From an uncultured Flavobacteriales bacterium (GTDB lineage: Bacteria > Bacteroidota > Bacteroidia > Flavobacteriales > Crocinitomicaceae): a stretch of DNA of 5,261 nt. The position numbers and the translations under genes were made by a program. The stretch is from positions 1-5,261 of the forward strand of contig CAMLET010000265.1 in assembly GCA_946479125.1 (NCBI GenBank), given 5' to 3'. The notes under the pieces are model-generated. The model worked only from the letters and a program-made list of their open reading frames with translations, was not told where the DNA came from and searched no databases. How positions within the stretch are numbered: position 1 is the stretch's first letter; each line of letters begins with the position of its first letter. Positions 3,871 to 5,261 of this stretch are shown piece by piece.

Positions 3871-5261
3871 ATGAAAACACTGAAATTTTCAGTGGCGACC
3901 TTGGTGTGCCTGGGAAGCTGCTTGAGCTCATACGCTCAAGAATTTAAAAAGGTGTCTGTGCCTAAAGGAATCTACACAGAAGCGAAATCTTTTGAACGAA
4001 CCAATCAACAGCGGATTAATAAAGCGTTTGCTGGAATTGATGAAGTTTACTCATTCGATTTTTCGGATGCGCGTTCAAAGTCAATCGCAACCGAGATCCA
4101 AACAACAACAGATCTGGCGCTGAAAAAAGCCGGGTTTGTCAATTACTCAAACACATCTTCTATTTCCAATTTGTTGACAACACGACCAGAAGTTCTGTCT
4201 GTTCAGTTGCCTTATGAAGATCAAATTCTGACCTTGGATTTAATTCAGGTGAATTTGTTTACCGATGAGTTTAAATTGGAAACGAGTACTCCGGGAATGG
4301 AGAAAGGTGTCAGCTTTGGTTTGTACTATCAGGGTACAATTCGTGGGGAAGATGCAGTTGTAGGTGTAAGTTTCTTTAAAGACGAATTCTTCGTTTTAGT
4401 GAACAGAAATTCAACTGAAGATGCTACAATTGAAGCTGGTTTCATTCGTGTTCCAGAGAATCAAAGCGGAATTCACGTAGTTTATTCTGACGATGATCTG
4501 AAGAATGCTCCCGTGTATTCTTGTGGGTCGGAAGGTTTAACGCAATACCATGAAGCGGTTGAGCGACTTTCTTCTCAAAAACCAGATTTAGAAGTGTTGG
4601 AGAAAGCAACGTACAAGTGTGTGACATATTTCTGGGAAACGCGCTACAACTTGTACACATCGAAAGGAAGCACACAAGCAGTGACAAATCACATGACAAA
4701 CATCTTCAATAACTTCAAATTGCTTTATGAAAACGAGCAAATTGGATCGAAGTTGAATCAATTGTACATCTGGACAACTGCAGATACTTACAACGATGAT
4801 TTGAATACCTTCTCTTCCAATCGTTCAAACTTTGGTGCCAATATCGCTACACTGTTTTCGAATACCGGTGGCGGTGGTGTTGCATGGCTCGACCAACTTT
4901 GTGGAAGTAATGAGTATTACAAACACGGATTCTGTGGTGCAGTTGGAGGAACGGTAGCTACGGTTCCTTCATACAGTTGGGCGGTAAATGTTACGGCTCA
5001 CGAAATTGGTCACAACCTGGGTTCGCCTCACACGCATGCATGTAGCTGGTCGGGTGGAGCAATTGACGGTTGTGGTCCTGCTGCAGGTTACAGCGAGGGT
5101 TGTAATGGTCCAATTCCTTCAAACGGTGGAACAATTATGAGCTATTGTCACTTGAATAGTGTTGGAATGAACTTTACACTTGGATTTGGTCCTCAGCCAG
5201 GAAATTTGATTCGTTCTCGTGTAAACAGTTGTATTACGCTTACATGTGAATCTGGAACCGG
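3871..5261 (+). CDS. Secreted zinc metalloprotease, metzincin (reprolysin/M12B-like), 3' end outside the window
   Basis: The frame stays open from the ATG at 3871 to the window edge: 463 codons plus two bases, with no stop. Residues 1-22 form a signal peptide with a YAQ-type cleavage site (Ala22/Gln23). Residues of about 23-217 look like a reprolysin propeptide, including GLYYQGTIRGEDAVVGVSFF (150-169). Cys218 in a Cys-Gly pair (SCG, 217-219) could be the cysteine switch that keeps the zymogen inactive. The catalytic domain starts near residue 246 and has the full metzincin zinc motif HEIGHNLGSPH (377-387; ligands His377, His381 and His387, base Glu378) followed by the Met-turn TIMSYCH, with Met423. 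Several Cys residues in this domain suggest disulfides. Bacteroidota relatives commonly carry adhesion modules and a C-terminal type IX secretion signal; that part is not visible. It probably degrades extracellular protein. Confidence 0.9.
   Translation, partial: MKTLKFSVATLVCLGSCLSSYAQEFKKVSVPKGIYTEAKSFERTNQQRINKAFAGIDEVYSFDFSDARSKSIATEIQTTTDLALKKAGFVNYSNTSSISNLLTTRPEVLSVQLPYEDQILTLDLIQVNLFTDEFKLETSTPGMEKGVSFGLYYQGTIRGEDAVVGVSFFKDEFFVLVNRNSTEDATIEAGFIRVPENQSGIHVVYSDDDLKNAPVYSCGSEGLTQYHEAVERLSSQKPDLEVLEKATYKCVTYFWETRYNLYTSKGSTQAVTNHMTNIFNNFKLLYENEQIGSKLNQLYIWTTADTYNDDLNTFSSNRSNFGANIATLFSNTGGGGVAWLDQLCGSNEYYKHGFCGAVGGTVATVPSYSWAVNVTAHEIGHNLGSPHTHACSWSGGAIDGCGPAAGYSEGCNGPIPSNGGTIMSYCHLNSVGMNFTLGFGPQPGNLIRSRVNSCITLTCESGT

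Noticed and set aside
3910..3921. Lipobox (Leu-Gly-Ser-Cys, residues 14-17) in the protease signal peptide
   Set aside because: A type I cleavage site (Tyr-Ala before Gln23) follows at the usual place, Gly at -2 is not typical of a lipobox, and relatives are generally secreted; kept only as an alternative.
4442..4699. 85-codon open frame on the minus strand
   Set aside because: It is antisense to the protease gene; the reading there is continuous and matches a known fold, so this frame is incidental.

Overview
The window looks like chromosomal DNA of a Bacteroidota bacterium, most likely in the Flavobacteriales (Fluviicola or another Crocinitomicaceae is my best guess). The reasons are low GC, A-rich start regions without Shine-Dalgarno sites, promoter-like boxes of the TAnnTTTG type, signal peptides that end just before Gln, and a secreted zinc protease of a kind common in this phylum. 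The genus is an inference from sequence style; no database was searched.

Layout, left to right. Bases 1-76 hold the first 25 codons of a leftward gene for a probable lipoprotein that runs off the left edge. A 161-bp divergent gap, with a perfect 14-bp palindrome and a candidate promoter, separates it from a rightward NAD(P)-dependent SDR/epimerase-like gene (238-1251, GTG start). That gene converges on engB (1382-1990, minus), the ribosome-assembly GTPase. Behind engB, also on the minus strand, is an unrecognised exported protein of 291 aa that resembles an outer-membrane beta-barrel (2097-2972). A 52-bp divergent gap with a good promoter then leads to a rightward RluA-family pseudouridine synthase, probably truC (3025-3702). 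After a 168-bp gap with a weak terminator, a 9-bp inverted repeat and a promoter, a long gene for a secreted metzincin protease starts at 3871 and runs off the right edge with no stop.

Functionally this is a mixed neighbourhood: two RNA/ribosome housekeeping genes (engB, truC) among envelope or secreted proteins. No pathway links them. Candidate promoters before engB, truC and the protease suggest mostly single-gene transcription units.

The most unusual feature is not a gene. Two successive intergenic regions (1250-1377 and 2028-2123) each hold a pair of degenerate 7-bp tandem arrays in inverted orientation around a short core. The two elements use different heptamers but share the same architecture and nearly fill their gaps. 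One supplies the last codons and stop of the 291-aa gene and also lies over the -33 position of the engB promoter. These may be two examples of an uncharacterised intergenic repeat class. No gene-free stretch exceeds 300 bp.
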